Shown: one piece after another, positions 24,221 to 32,585 of the stretch
Numbering within the stretch: the first letter of the stretch is position 1
Layout of the letters: each line of letters opens with the position of its first letter
Origin: Atlantibacter sp032062175
GTDB lineage: Bacteria; Pseudomonadota; Gammaproteobacteria; Enterobacterales; Enterobacteriaceae
DNA length: 64,000 bases
Reading direction: 5' to 3'
NCBI RefSeq assembly: GCF_032062175.1
Contig: NZ_DAMBQK010000013.1
Coordinates: 1 to 64,000, forward strand
The notes under the pieces: generated by a model
The model's database searches: none
Told to the model about the DNA's origin: nothing
Seen by the model: the letters and a program-made list of their open reading frames with translations, nothing else
Position numbers and translations under genes: made by a program

Positions 24221-26263
24221 ATGACCAATCCATTACTCGTCCCTTTCGAGTTGCCGCCCTTCTCCGCCATTAAACCTGAACATGTGGTTCCCGCTGTGAC
24301 ACAAGCGCTGGATGCCTGCCGTCAGCGTGTGGAAGAAGTGGTTGCGAAAGGCGCGCCATACCGTTGGGAGACGCTGTGCCAGCCGCTGGCTGAAGTGGAC
24401 GATCGTTTAGGGCGCATTTTCTCCCCGGTCAGCCACCTGAATTCGGTGCAGAACAGCCCGGAACTGCGCGAAGCCTACGAACAAACCCTGCCGCTGCTGT
24501 CTGAATACAGCACCTGGGTCGGCCAGCATGAAGGGCTGTATAACGCGTACCGCGATCTGCACGACGGCGAGCACTACGCCGCCCTCGATACCGCCCAGAA
24601 AAAAGCGGTGGATAACGCACTGCGTGATTTTGAACTCTCCGGCATCGGTTTGCCGAAAGAAAAGCAGCAGCGCTATGGTGAAATCGCCGCGCGTCTGTCC
24701 GAGCTGGGCTCGACTTACAGCAATAACGTGCTCGACGCCACTATGGGCTGGAGCAAACTGGTTACCGATGAATCTGAACTTTCAGGGATGCCGGAAAGCG
24801 CGCTGGCCGCCGCCAAAGCCCAGGCCGAAGCCAAAGAGCAACAGGGTTATCTGCTGACGCTGGATATCCCGAGCTACCTGCCGGTGATGACTTATTGCGA
24901 CAATCAGGCGCTGCGTGAAGAGATGTACCGCGCCTACAGCACCCGCGCCTCTGACCAGGGACCAAACGCCGGGAAATGGGATAACAGCCCGATTATGGAA
25001 GAGATCCTGGCGCTGCGTCATGAGCTGGCGGAACTGCTGGGCTTCGAAAACTACGCCCATAAATCCCTTGCCACCAAAATGGCGGAAAACCCACAGCAGG
25101 TGCTGGAGTTCTTAACCGATCTGGCAAAACGCGCTCGTCCGCAGGGCGAAAAAGAGCTGGCCCAGTTGCGTGACTTCGCTAAAGCGCAGCATGGCGTGGA
25201 CGAACTGCATCCGTGGGATATCGCTTACTACAGCGAAAAACAAAAACAGCATCTGTACAGCATCAGCGACGAACAGCTGCGCCCGTACTTCCCGGAAAAC
25301 AAAGCGGTTAATGGCCTGTTCGAAGTGGTTAAGCGCATTTACGGCATCACCGCCAAAGAGCGCAAAGACGTTGACGTCTGGCACCCGGACGTGCGTTTCT
25401 TCGAGTTGTATGACGACAGCGGCGAACTGCGCGGCAGTTTCTATCTTGATTTATACGCCCGCGAAAACAAACGCGGCGGCGCGTGGATGGACGATTGCGT
25501 TGGCCAGATGCGCAAAGCCGACGGCTCGCTACAAAAACCGGTGGCCTATCTCACCTGTAACTTCAACCGTCCGCTGAACGGCAAACCAGCGCTGTTTACC
25601 CACGACGAAGTGATCACCCTGTTCCACGAATTCGGCCACGGCCTGCACCATATGCTGACGCGCATCGAAACCCCAGGGGTGGCGGGCATCAGCGGTGTGC
25701 CGTGGGATGCGGTAGAGCTGCCGAGCCAGTTTATGGAAAACTGGTGCTGGGAGCCGGACGCGCTGGCGTTTATCTCTGGCCATTATGAAACCGGTGAACC
25801 GTTGCCGCAGGAACTGCTGGAGAAAATGCTGGCGGCGAAAAACTACCAGGCGGCGATGTTTATCCTGCGCCAGTTGGAATTCGGCCTGTTTGATTTCCGC
25901 CTGCATGCGGAATTCAGCCCGGATTTGGGGGCGAAAATCCTCGAAACCCTGGCAGAAATTAAGAGCCAGGTGGCTCTGATCCCGGGTCCGTCATGGGGCC
26001 GTTTCCCGCACGCCTTCAGCCACATTTTTGCCGGCGGTTATGCGGCAGGTTACTACAGCTACCTGTGGGCCGATGTGCTGGCGGCGGATGCGTACTCCCG
26101 TTTCGAAGAAGAAGGGATTTTCAACCGTCAAACCGGCCAGTCGTTCCTCGACAACATCCTGACCCGTGGCGGGTCCGAAGAGCCGATGGAGCTATTTAAA
26201 CGCTTCCGTGGCCGCGAACCGCAGTTGGATGCGATGCTGGAACACTACGGCATTAAGGGTTAA
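24221..26263 (+). CDS. prlC: Oligopeptidase A
   Basis: A 680-residue M3-family zinc metallopeptidase, the same length as E. coli PrlC/OpdA. The zinc site HEFGH starts at residue 469 within TLFHEFGHGLHHML, and the third ligand Glu is in the downstream region after VELPSQFMENW. The enzyme degrades short peptides in the cytoplasm, including cleaved signal peptides, and matures phage P22 gp7. The ATG at 24221 gives the family length and follows AGGAACGCGCTT; an upstream in-frame ATG at 24185 is rejected. rsmJ starts eight bases after the stop. Confidence 0.97.
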   Translation: MTNPLLVPFELPPFSAIKPEHVVPAVTQALDACRQRVEEVVAKGAPYRWETLCQPLAEVDDRLGRIFSPVSHLNSVQNSPELREAYEQTLPLLSEYSTWVGQHEGLYNAYRDLHDGEHYAALDTAQKKAVDNALRDFELSGIGLPKEKQQRYGEIAARLSELGSTYSNNVLDATMGWSKLVTDESELSGMPESALAAAKAQAEAKEQQGYLLTLDIPSYLPVMTYCDNQALREEMYRAYSTRASDQGPNAGKWDNSPIMEEILALRHELAELLGFENYAHKSLATKMAENPQQVLEFLTDLAKRARPQGEKELAQLRDFAKAQHGVDELHPWDIAYYSEKQKQHLYSISDEQLRPYFPENKAVNGLFEVVKRIYGITAKERKDVDVWHPDVRFFELYDDSGELRGSFYLDLYARENKRGGAWMDDCVGQMRKADGSLQKPVAYLTCNFNRPLNGKPALFTHDEVITLFHEFGHGLHHMLTRIETPGVAGISGVPWDAVELPSQFMENWCWEPDALAFISGHYETGEPLPQELLEKMLAAKNYQAAMFILRQLEFGLFDFRLHAEFSPDLGAKILETLAEIKSQVALIPGPSWGRFPHAFSHIFAGGYAAGYYSYLWADVLAADAYSRFEEEGIFNRQTGQSFLDNILTRGGSEEPMELFKRFRGREPQLDAMLEHYGIKG

Positions 26264-26271
26264 ACCCACTC

Positions 26272-27021
26272 GTGAACATCTGTTTAATTGATGAAACAGG
26301 CGCCGGAGACGGCGCCTTATCACTTCTGGCGCAGCGCTGGGAGCTGAACCACGATGCGGATAACCCGATGGCACTGGTATTAACGGCGGAGCATCTGGAA
26401 TTACGCAAGCGCGATGAACCGAAGCTCGGTGGGATTTTTGTCGATTTTGTCTCCGGAGCGATGGCCCATCGCCGTAAATTCGGCGGTGGACGCGGCGAAG
26501 CGGTCGCTAAAGCGGTAGGTATTAAAGGCGATTATCTGCCGGACGTGGTGGATGCCACGGCAGGCCTGGGGCGCGATGCCTTTGTGCTGGCGTCGGTAGG
26601 GTGCCATGTGCGGATGCTGGAGCGTAATCCGGTGGTCGCAGCCCTGCTGGATGACGGCCTGGCGCGCGGCTATCAGGACCCGGAAATCGGCCCCTGGCTG
26701 CGCGAACGGTTACATCTGATCCACGCTTCAAGCCTGACGGCGCTGGAAAACATTAACCCGCGCCCACAGGTTGTGTATCTTGATCCGATGTTTCCCCACA
26801 AGCAGAAAAGCGCGCTGGTGAAGAAAGAAATGCGGGTGTTTCAGTCACTGGTAGGGCCGGATATCGACGCGGACGGATTACTGGAACCCGCCCGGCGTCT
26901 GGCGACAAAACGCATCGTGGTCAAACGCCCTGACTATGCGCCGCCGCTGGCGGGCGTCGCCACCCAGTCGGCGGTGACGACCAAAAGCCATCGCTTCGAT
27001 ATCTATCCGCCGCTGGTTTAG
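26272..27021 (+). CDS. rsmJ: 16S rRNA m2G1516 methyltransferase
   Basis: A 249-residue methyltransferase matching E. coli RsmJ (YhiQ), which makes m2G1516 in 16S rRNA. The SAM-binding motif DATAGLGRDAF (about residues 91-101), the acidic loop MLERNPVVAALLDDGL and the catalytic DPMFPHKQKSA (about 166-176) are intact. The start codon is GTG at 26272. It is the second gene of a prlC-rsmJ operon, as in K-12. Its stop is one base from the end of convergent kdgK, and no hairpin separates them. Confidence 0.95.
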   Translation: MNICLIDETGAGDGALSLLAQRWELNHDADNPMALVLTAEHLELRKRDEPKLGGIFVDFVSGAMAHRRKFGGGRGEAVAKAVGIKGDYLPDVVDATAGLGRDAFVLASVGCHVRMLERNPVVAALLDDGLARGYQDPEIGPWLRERLHLIHASSLTALENINPRPQVVYLDPMFPHKQKSALVKKEMRVFQSLVGPDIDADGLLEPARRLATKRIVVKRPDYAPPLAGVATQSAVTTKSHRFDIYPPLV

Positions 27022-27022
27022 A

Positions 27023-27955
27023 TTACTGCGGCATCGCCTCACGCGGAATAATCGCGCCGCGATACTGGATCACAGTGCTGGCGGTAAGGTGGCCGCGCTT
27101 CGCTGCCGCTTCGGCATCACCGCCGGTCAGACGCACCGCCAGATAACCAGCGCTGAACGAGTCGCCAGCTGCGGTGGTGTCGATCACTTTCTCTTTCGGC
27201 AGTTTCACCGCCGGGACTTCCAGCAGCGGTTCGCCGGCAATCGCCACCAGGCAGGAATCCGCGCCGCGCTTAATCACCACTTCGCTTACGCCTGCCGCCT
27301 GGGTGCGGGCAACCACTTCATCCACCGGCTTTTCGCCCCACAGCGCGTCTTCGTCGTCCAGCGTCAGGAACGCGATATCGGTGCAGGTCAGCATCTGCTG
27401 ATAAACCTGTTGGGTCACTTCTTTGCTGACCCACAGGCGCGGACGGTAGTTGTTGTCAAAAATGACCTTCCCGCCGTTGGCGCGGCATTCGCGCAGCAGC
27501 ACCAGCAGTTTTTCACGGCTTTCCGGGCTTAAAATCGCCAGGCTGATGCCGCTTAAGTAGAGGTAATCAAACTGCGCCAGCTCGGCGCAAATCGCCGGAG
27601 CCTGCTCGCTTTCCAGCCAGAAACGCGCGGCGGCTTCGTTACGCCAGTAGTAGAAGGTGCGCTCGCCGGTCTCGTCGGTTTCGATGTAGTACAGGCCCGG
27701 CAGACGGTTTTCCATACGCTGGATCAGCGATGTTTGCACCTGCTCTGCCTGCCACGCTTCCAGCATCTGCTGGCTGAAGCTGTCCTGGCCCAGCGCGGTC
27801 ACGTAGTGAACGCCCAGTTCCTGTGCATCCACCTGACGGGCGATATAAACGGACGTATTCAGCGTATCGCCGCCAAATCCGCGGTTTACTTCCGCACCTT
27901 TCTGCGACAGTTCAATCATGCATTCGCCAATGACGGCAATCTTTTTCAACGACAT
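27023..27955 (-). CDS. kdgK: 2-dehydro-3-deoxygluconokinase
   Basis: A 310-residue PfkB/ribokinase-family sugar kinase matching E. coli KdgK (309 aa). It phosphorylates 2-keto-3-deoxygluconate to KDPG, linking hexuronate breakdown to the Entner-Doudoroff pathway. The N-terminal GECMIELSQKG and RGFGGDTLNTSVYIAR bind sugar, and TTAAGDSFSAGYLAVR (about residues 250-265) supplies the anion hole and catalytic Asp. The ATG at 27955 fits E. coli; the frame opens a little earlier with TTG at 27964. A KdgR-like palindrome lies about 70 bases upstream. Confidence 0.96.
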   Translation of the reverse strand: MSLKKIAVIGECMIELSQKGAEVNRGFGGDTLNTSVYIARQVDAQELGVHYVTALGQDSFSQQMLEAWQAEQVQTSLIQRMENRLPGLYYIETDETGERTFYYWRNEAAARFWLESEQAPAICAELAQFDYLYLSGISLAILSPESREKLLVLLRECRANGGKVIFDNNYRPRLWVSKEVTQQVYQQMLTCTDIAFLTLDDEDALWGEKPVDEVVARTQAAGVSEVVIKRGADSCLVAIAGEPLLEVPAVKLPKEKVIDTTAAGDSFSAGYLAVRLTGGDAEAAAKRGHLTASTVIQYRGAIIPREAMPQ

Positions 27956-28023
27956 AGTGGCCAACCCGGATTATCAAAATTATGCGCAGTGTGTGCTGCG
28001 AACGAAAAGTCGTCAAATATTTT

Positions 28024-28036
28024 AAAACAATGTTCC
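28024..28036 (-). promoter_or_regulatory. Candidate KdgR operator of kdgK
   Basis: Read on the - strand the site is GGAACATTGTTTT inside an AT-rich stretch. It resembles the KdgR consensus core GAAACATTGTTTC. It lies about 70 bases before the kdgK start, a place where repression of the 2-keto-3-deoxygluconate pathway would be expected. Confidence 0.5.
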
Positions 28037-28113
28037 GATAATTTTTTTGAGCCAGGTGGCGTTCCTGAAACTAAATCCACAAAAAACTGCCAGAATTGGT
28101 TACGGACGAAACA

Positions 28114-28140
28114 TAAAGTTCTCAAGCGCGGGGCCGATAA
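28114..28140 (+). promoter_or_regulatory. Flagellar sigma-28 promoter of pdeH
   Basis: TAAAGTTC at 28114-28121, an 11-base spacer and GCCGATAA at 28133-28140 match the FliA consensus (TAAAGTTT-N11-GCCGATAA) at 15 of 16 positions. The start codon of pdeH follows 45 bases later. This is the class 3 flagellar promoter known for pdeH (yhjH) in E. coli and Salmonella, and it rules out the longer reading frame that opens at 28047. Confidence 0.93.
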
Positions 28141-28184
28141 TCCCAATGTCCAGGTATGTCACCCCGTTAAACAGGACGACGACG

Positions 28185-28958
28185 ATGAAGTTAAAGCAGG
28201 TCACTCACCGGCTGACAATGCCCGCCGCGAGTATCGAAAATTTAGAAGAGCATCGATATTGGTTGCAGTGTGAGCGTGCTTATACTTATCAGCCAATCTA
28301 TAAAACCAACGGCAAACTGCTGGCGGTGGAGCTGTTGACGGTCGTCACGCATCCTGGCAACCCCCAACAACGCATCGCGCCCGATCGCTATTTTGCCGCC
28401 ATCCCGGTGCGCCTGCGCCTGAGCGTGATTGAAGAACAGTTGCGGATGCTCCGGGAGCGAGAAAGTTTCTTCCAGGGCCACGAGGTGCTGGCATCGGTCA
28501 ATGTTGACGGTCCTACGCTTATTGCTATGCGCGAACGCAGCGACATTCTGGCGCTGGTCAACGAACTGCCCTGGGTGCGTTTTGAACTGGTCGAGCACAT
28601 TCGCTTGCCGGAAGATTCTAATCTTGCGGGTATGAGCGAGTTTGGCCCGCTGTGGCTGGACGATTTCGGCACCGGCATGGCGAATTTCTCGGCGTTAAGC
28701 GAAGTGCGCTATGACTACATCAAAGTGGCGCGCGAGCTGTTTATCATGCTGCGCACCACGCCGGAAGGCCGCAATCTGTTTACCCAGTTACTGCAACTGA
28801 TGAACCGCTACTGCAACGGCGTGATCGTCGAGGGCGTCGAAACGGTCGAGGAATGGCAGGATGTTCAGGCGTCGCCAGCGCTGGCGGCACAAGGGTATTA
28901 CCTGTCGCGCCCGGTCTGTTTCAGCACCCTGGATGAGGTAGAAATGCGAATGCTCTGA
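28185..28958 (+). CDS. pdeH: Cyclic di-GMP phosphodiesterase PdeH
   Basis: A 257-residue stand-alone EAL protein matching E. coli PdeH/YhjH (255 aa). It hydrolyses c-di-GMP to pGpG and keeps the pool low so that YcgR does not brake the flagella. The signature is ELLTVVT at residue 49 in place of EAL, as in E. coli. LDDFGTGMANFS, YIKVARELF, VIVEGVET and QGYYLSRP supply the remaining metal and nucleotide residues. The ATG at 28185 has AGGA eight bases upstream and lies within the expected sigma-28 transcript. It is divergent from kdgK. Confidence 0.95.
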   Translation: MKLKQVTHRLTMPAASIENLEEHRYWLQCERAYTYQPIYKTNGKLLAVELLTVVTHPGNPQQRIAPDRYFAAIPVRLRLSVIEEQLRMLRERESFFQGHEVLASVNVDGPTLIAMRERSDILALVNELPWVRFELVEHIRLPEDSNLAGMSEFGPLWLDDFGTGMANFSALSEVRYDYIKVARELFIMLRTTPEGRNLFTQLLQLMNRYCNGVIVEGVETVEEWQDVQASPALAAQGYYLSRPVCFSTLDEVEMRML

Positions 28959-29016
28959 TGCCCTTTCTCTGTGCTGAACTATCTTTATTAAAAAAGATAA
29001 TCAGACAGAGGTGGGC

Positions 29017-31077
29017 ATGACGCGAACCGGAAAAATTATAAGCGGAATAGCAGGCGCTTTTTTGTTGTTGGTTGTGGTGGTTGTCATTGTTATTGCAACA
29101 TTTGACTGGAACAGGCTGAAGCCAACTATCAACCAAAAAGTTTCTACTGAACTGAACCGTCCGTTTGCTATACGCGGCGATTTACGTGTTGCCTGGGCGC
29201 GCAATCGCGACGAACCGGGCTGGCGCAGTTGGGTGCCGTGGCCCCATGTGTACGCCAACGATATTATCCTGGGCAATCCGCCCGACATCCCTGCCGTCAC
29301 GATGGTGCATCTCCCGCGCGTGGAAGCCACGCTTGCGCCGTTAGCGTTGCTGTCGAAAACCGTTTATCTGCCCTGGATCAAGCTGGTTAAACCCGATGCC
29401 AGGCTGATCCGTATTAATGAAAAAACCAATAACTGGACCTTCGATATGGCGAAAAGCGATAGCGAAGAAGAGGCGCAGCAGCCTTCGTCGTGGTCGTTCC
29501 GCCTGGACAATATTCTGTTCGATGAAGGACGCATCGCGGTGGATGACAGTGTCTCGAAGGCGGATGTGGAAATCCTGGTCGATCCGCTGGGCAAACCGCT
29601 GCCGTACAGCGAAGTGAGCGGTCAGAAAGCCAAAGACGACGATAAAAAACCCGGTGATTACATTTTTGGTTTGAAAATGAAAGGTCGGTACAACGAACAG
29701 AGCGTGCAGGGCAGCGGGAAAATCGGCGGCATGCTGGCGTTGCGCAGCGAAGGCTCGCCATTCCCGGTGCAGGCCGATATTCGTTCCGGCAATACGCGGG
29801 TGGCGTTTCAGGGCACCGTCAATGATCCGATGAAAATGGGCGGCGTCGACCTCCAGCTTAAATTCAGCGGTGACTCATTAGGTGAACTGTATGAACTGAC
29901 CGGTGTACTGTTGCCGGATACCCCGCCTTTCGAAACCGACGGGCGTCTGGTAGCAAAAATCGACGCCGATAAAGGCTCGGTTTACGACTATCGCGGCTTC
30001 CGTGGTCGTATCGGTGACAGCGATATTCGCGGCTCGCTGACCTACAGCCAGCGCAAACCGCGCCCGAAACTGGAAGGCGACCTGGAATCGCGCCAACTGC
30101 GGCTGGCGGATTTAGGGCCGTTGGTCGGGGTAGATTCCGGCAAAGACGCGGAGAAGAGCCGCCAGTCAGAGCAGAAAAAAGGCGAGAAGTCAGCGCAACC
30201 GGCGGGCAAAGTGCTGCCGTATGACAAGTTTGAGACCGATAAGTGGGACACGATGGATGCCGATGTGCGGTTCAAAGGACGGCGCATCGAACACAGCGCC
30301 ACCCTGCCGCTAAGCGATCTCTCTACGCATATCCTGTTGAATAACGGCGATTTACGCCTGAAACCGCTCAAGTTCGGCATGGCGGGCGGCACTATCTCGT
30401 CGAATATCCATCTCGACGGCAGGAAAAACCCGATGCAGGGCGAGGCCGATATTCAGGCGCGCCGCCTGAAGCTCAAACAGTTGATGCCGGACGTCGAACT
30501 GATGCAAAAAACGCTCGGCGAAATGAACGGTGACGCCGAGTTCCGCGGCACGGGCAACTCCATCGCCGCGCTGTTGGGCAGTAGCGACGGTAATTTAAAA
30601 TTGCTGATGAACGATGGTCTGATCAGCCGCAACCTGATGGAAATCCTCGGCCTGAACGTCGGCAACTTCCTGGTCGGGCAAATCTTTGGCGACGAAGAGG
30701 TGCGGGTAAACTGCGCTGCCGCTAACCTGGATATCCGCCGGGGCGTGGCGCGCCCGCAAATCTTCGCGTTTGATACGGAAAATGCGGTGGTGAATATTAC
30801 CGGTACCGCCAGTTTCGCTTCGGAGCAGCTCGATTTGACCATCGACCCGGAGAGTAAAGGGATACGCATCGTGACGCTGCGCTCGCCGCTGTATGTGCGC
30901 GGCACCTTTAAAAACCCGGATTACGGCGTGAAGCCGGGGCCATTGATTGCCCGTGGCGCGGTCGCTGCGGCACTGGCGACGCTGGTGACGCCTGCTGCGG
31001 CGCTACTGGCGCTGATTTCCCCGTCGGAAGGCGAAGCGAACCAATGCCAGATGATTTTGTCACAGATGAAGAAGTAA
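29017..31077 (+). CDS. yhjG: AsmA-family protein YhjG
   Basis: A 686-residue AsmA-like protein matching E. coli YhjG. One N-terminal membrane helix (about residues 8-29) anchors a large periplasmic part rich in beta strands, with the AsmA start NRLKPTINQKVSTELNRPF and the C-terminal AsmA_2-type stretch GNFLVGQIFGDEEVRVNC. AsmA-like proteins are thought to carry phospholipids between the membranes or help envelope assembly; the specific role of YhjG is not established. ATG 29017 has GAGG upstream; GTG at 29011 is an alternative. It follows pdeH by 58 bases. Confidence 0.92.
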   Translation: MTRTGKIISGIAGAFLLLVVVVVIVIATFDWNRLKPTINQKVSTELNRPFAIRGDLRVAWARNRDEPGWRSWVPWPHVYANDIILGNPPDIPAVTMVHLPRVEATLAPLALLSKTVYLPWIKLVKPDARLIRINEKTNNWTFDMAKSDSEEEAQQPSSWSFRLDNILFDEGRIAVDDSVSKADVEILVDPLGKPLPYSEVSGQKAKDDDKKPGDYIFGLKMKGRYNEQSVQGSGKIGGMLALRSEGSPFPVQADIRSGNTRVAFQGTVNDPMKMGGVDLQLKFSGDSLGELYELTGVLLPDTPPFETDGRLVAKIDADKGSVYDYRGFRGRIGDSDIRGSLTYSQRKPRPKLEGDLESRQLRLADLGPLVGVDSGKDAEKSRQSEQKKGEKSAQPAGKVLPYDKFETDKWDTMDADVRFKGRRIEHSATLPLSDLSTHILLNNGDLRLKPLKFGMAGGTISSNIHLDGRKNPMQGEADIQARRLKLKQLMPDVELMQKTLGEMNGDAEFRGTGNSIAALLGSSDGNLKLLMNDGLISRNLMEILGLNVGNFLVGQIFGDEEVRVNCAAANLDIRRGVARPQIFAFDTENAVVNITGTASFASEQLDLTIDPESKGIRIVTLRSPLYVRGTFKNPDYGVKPGPLIARGAVAAALATLVTPAAALLALISPSEGEANQCQMILSQMKK

Positions 31078-31085
31078 ATATAAGG

Positions 31086-31111
31086 AGCGCGCCCGGCGAG
31101 GGCGCGCTTTG
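31086..31111 (+). terminator. yhjG terminator
   Basis: A nine-base-pair GC-only stem AGCGCGCCC/GGGCGCGCT with loop GGCGA starts nine bases past the yhjG stop and runs into TTTG. It marks the right edge of the core block before the AT-rich fimbrial island. Confidence 0.8.
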
Positions 31112-31717
31112 CATAGGGTTATGCATTTAAAGTGAAGACCGTTCGCGTTCCTTATTCTGTTGCTTTCTGTGCTCAATTCGCATAAGAGCCGTTTTAAAGT
31201 AAGCCATGTAAAAAACCGGAAAAAATAAAAATAAATAGCGCCTGAAAAGGCAGGATAATGATAAATTCTTAAAATAGCATTTAAGTAATGTCAAATGACA
31301 CTGAAAAAATAGAGACATTTTATAATCTAGCTTTTAATATTTATAAATCATTAATTTAGGAATAGTCATTAATGACTATTTCGGCACCAAAAAAGTCAAA
31401 TCTGAATATGTTAATAATGAGAGCAATATTTTAGAATAATGTTATAGCTATAAGCCCAAAAAAAGCTCAACCTATTGATTTAAATGATTTTTCAAAAGGT
31501 CGAGACTTGCTGGAAAAATGAACAACCTGCTGCTTTTCCTTGTATGCTTTTACTGACCAAAGATAATCTTGAATTTTAATTTATAAAGAGTGAGTAAAAC
31601 CCTGGGCGCGTACACTTAATTAATTTCAAATAACAATTTAACACATATAAATTCCTATAAACTTTATCAGTATTAAAATCGCTGAAATTTCCCATTTTCT
31701 TCGTCAGTTTCATACCT
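31112..31717. other. AT-rich intergenic region at the left edge of the fimbrial island
   Basis: This stretch of about 600 bases shows an abrupt fall in GC content and no supported gene. It contains a perfect 20-base palindrome at 31361-31380 and presumably the promoter of the regulator gene at 31718. No insertion sequence end, direct repeat or tRNA was seen at the junction. Confidence 0.5.
31361..31380. promoter_or_regulatory. Perfect 20-base palindrome, candidate operator
   Basis: The half AATAGTCATT is followed directly by its reverse complement AATGACTATT. It is 338 bases before the fimbrial regulator gene. The right half with flanks (TTAATGACTATTT) recurs at 37882-37894 upstream of the fimbrial operon, which suggests a binding site shared by both promoters. 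Confidence 0.5.
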
Positions 31718-32374
31718 ATGAACCGTAACCATAATGAGCATTCCCGCGGACCAAACTCAACTCGAGTACCCCCTCAATATACCATTGAGATCCTTGAGAA
31801 AATGCTACCGCACATCACATTCAAGGCCTATCCGGTCGGATACAGAATAAGTTATAGTGCAACCAAACAATCGCATGTTTATTTACTGCGAAAAGGGGTT
31901 GTATCATTATACAGGCAACCAGATGATATCTTATTAGATATTTTCGAAGCTCCCATGCTGAGAGGTATCATTCCCCTACATGATATGTCGCAATCCGTTT
32001 TTACTTTTAAAGCCATTACTCCCATTGAAATGGCCGTTGTAGACAGACAAGAATTTGAAAATTTATTGAATCAACTAGATTTATGGCAAACTTTTGCCAG
32101 TCATTTGCAGTTAGTGTCCAGTATGATGACAGAGATCTTGTTTAAGCTTATCTCACCTTCAGCTTTTGATATCGTACGTCTTCAGCTTTATGAGTTGATG
32201 GCAAAACCAGAATATATCCGTGAAACTATTACTATTGAAAATTATATTAAGGGAAAATCAAGAATTTCCAGATCAGCAATTATGCGTATATTATCTGAGT
32301 TGAAGAAAGGTGGGTATATTACAGCGAAAAACGGCATTCTTAAAAATATTAATTATATCCCTCAAAAATATTGA
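31718..32374 (+). CDS. Crp-like winged-helix regulator next to fimbrial operon
   Basis: A 218-residue protein with a cyclic-nucleotide-binding-like beta-roll region (about residues 35-120; VYLLRKGVVSLYRQPDDILLD) and a C-terminal helix-turn-helix (about 165-205; GKSRISRSAIMRILSELKKG and YITAKNG). It resembles the IprA/YaiV group of Crp-fold regulators without the cAMP-binding signature. It has low GC like the fimbrial genes and is convergent with that operon, sharing a terminator, so it is probably the local regulator. No ribosome site is visible before the ATG at 31718. Confidence 0.72.
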   Translation: MNRNHNEHSRGPNSTRVPPQYTIEILEKMLPHITFKAYPVGYRISYSATKQSHVYLLRKGVVSLYRQPDDILLDIFEAPMLRGIIPLHDMSQSVFTFKAITPIEMAVVDRQEFENLLNQLDLWQTFASHLQLVSSMMTEILFKLISPSAFDIVRLQLYELMAKPEYIRETITIENYIKGKSRISRSAIMRILSELKKGGYITAKNGILKNINYIPQKY

Positions 32375-32585
32375 TTATCCCTTACGGTCAATGTGACCTC
32401 ATCCAAACCTAATAAAACAATATTCCTCTTTAATCTGTCCCCCAAAAAAGTCAGTTAACTGTCAACCTCGATTGCCATCTACAACACAATCAAAAAACCA
32501 AAGCACTACAAGAGTGCTTTGGCTCAATTTTTTGAAAGACTGTAAAAATTATTTATACTTTTTTAGAGATTTATTAGACTATATA
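32375..32585. terminator. Bidirectional terminator between regulator and fimbrial operon
   Basis: A ten-base-pair perfect stem CCAAAGCACT/AGTGCTTTGG with loop ACAAG lies at 32498-32522. Six A stand directly before it and TTTTTT follows a few bases after, so it can terminate both converging transcripts. The rest of this gap holds nothing else recognisable. Confidence 0.85.

Noticed and set aside
29011..29016. GTG start for yhjG two codons upstream
   Set aside because: The ATG at 29017 fits the E. coli protein and has better spacing from GAGG.
31127..31318. 63-codon frame after yhjG
   Set aside because: AT-rich, Phe/Leu-rich chance frame with no ribosome site; it starts near no promoter-like sequence.
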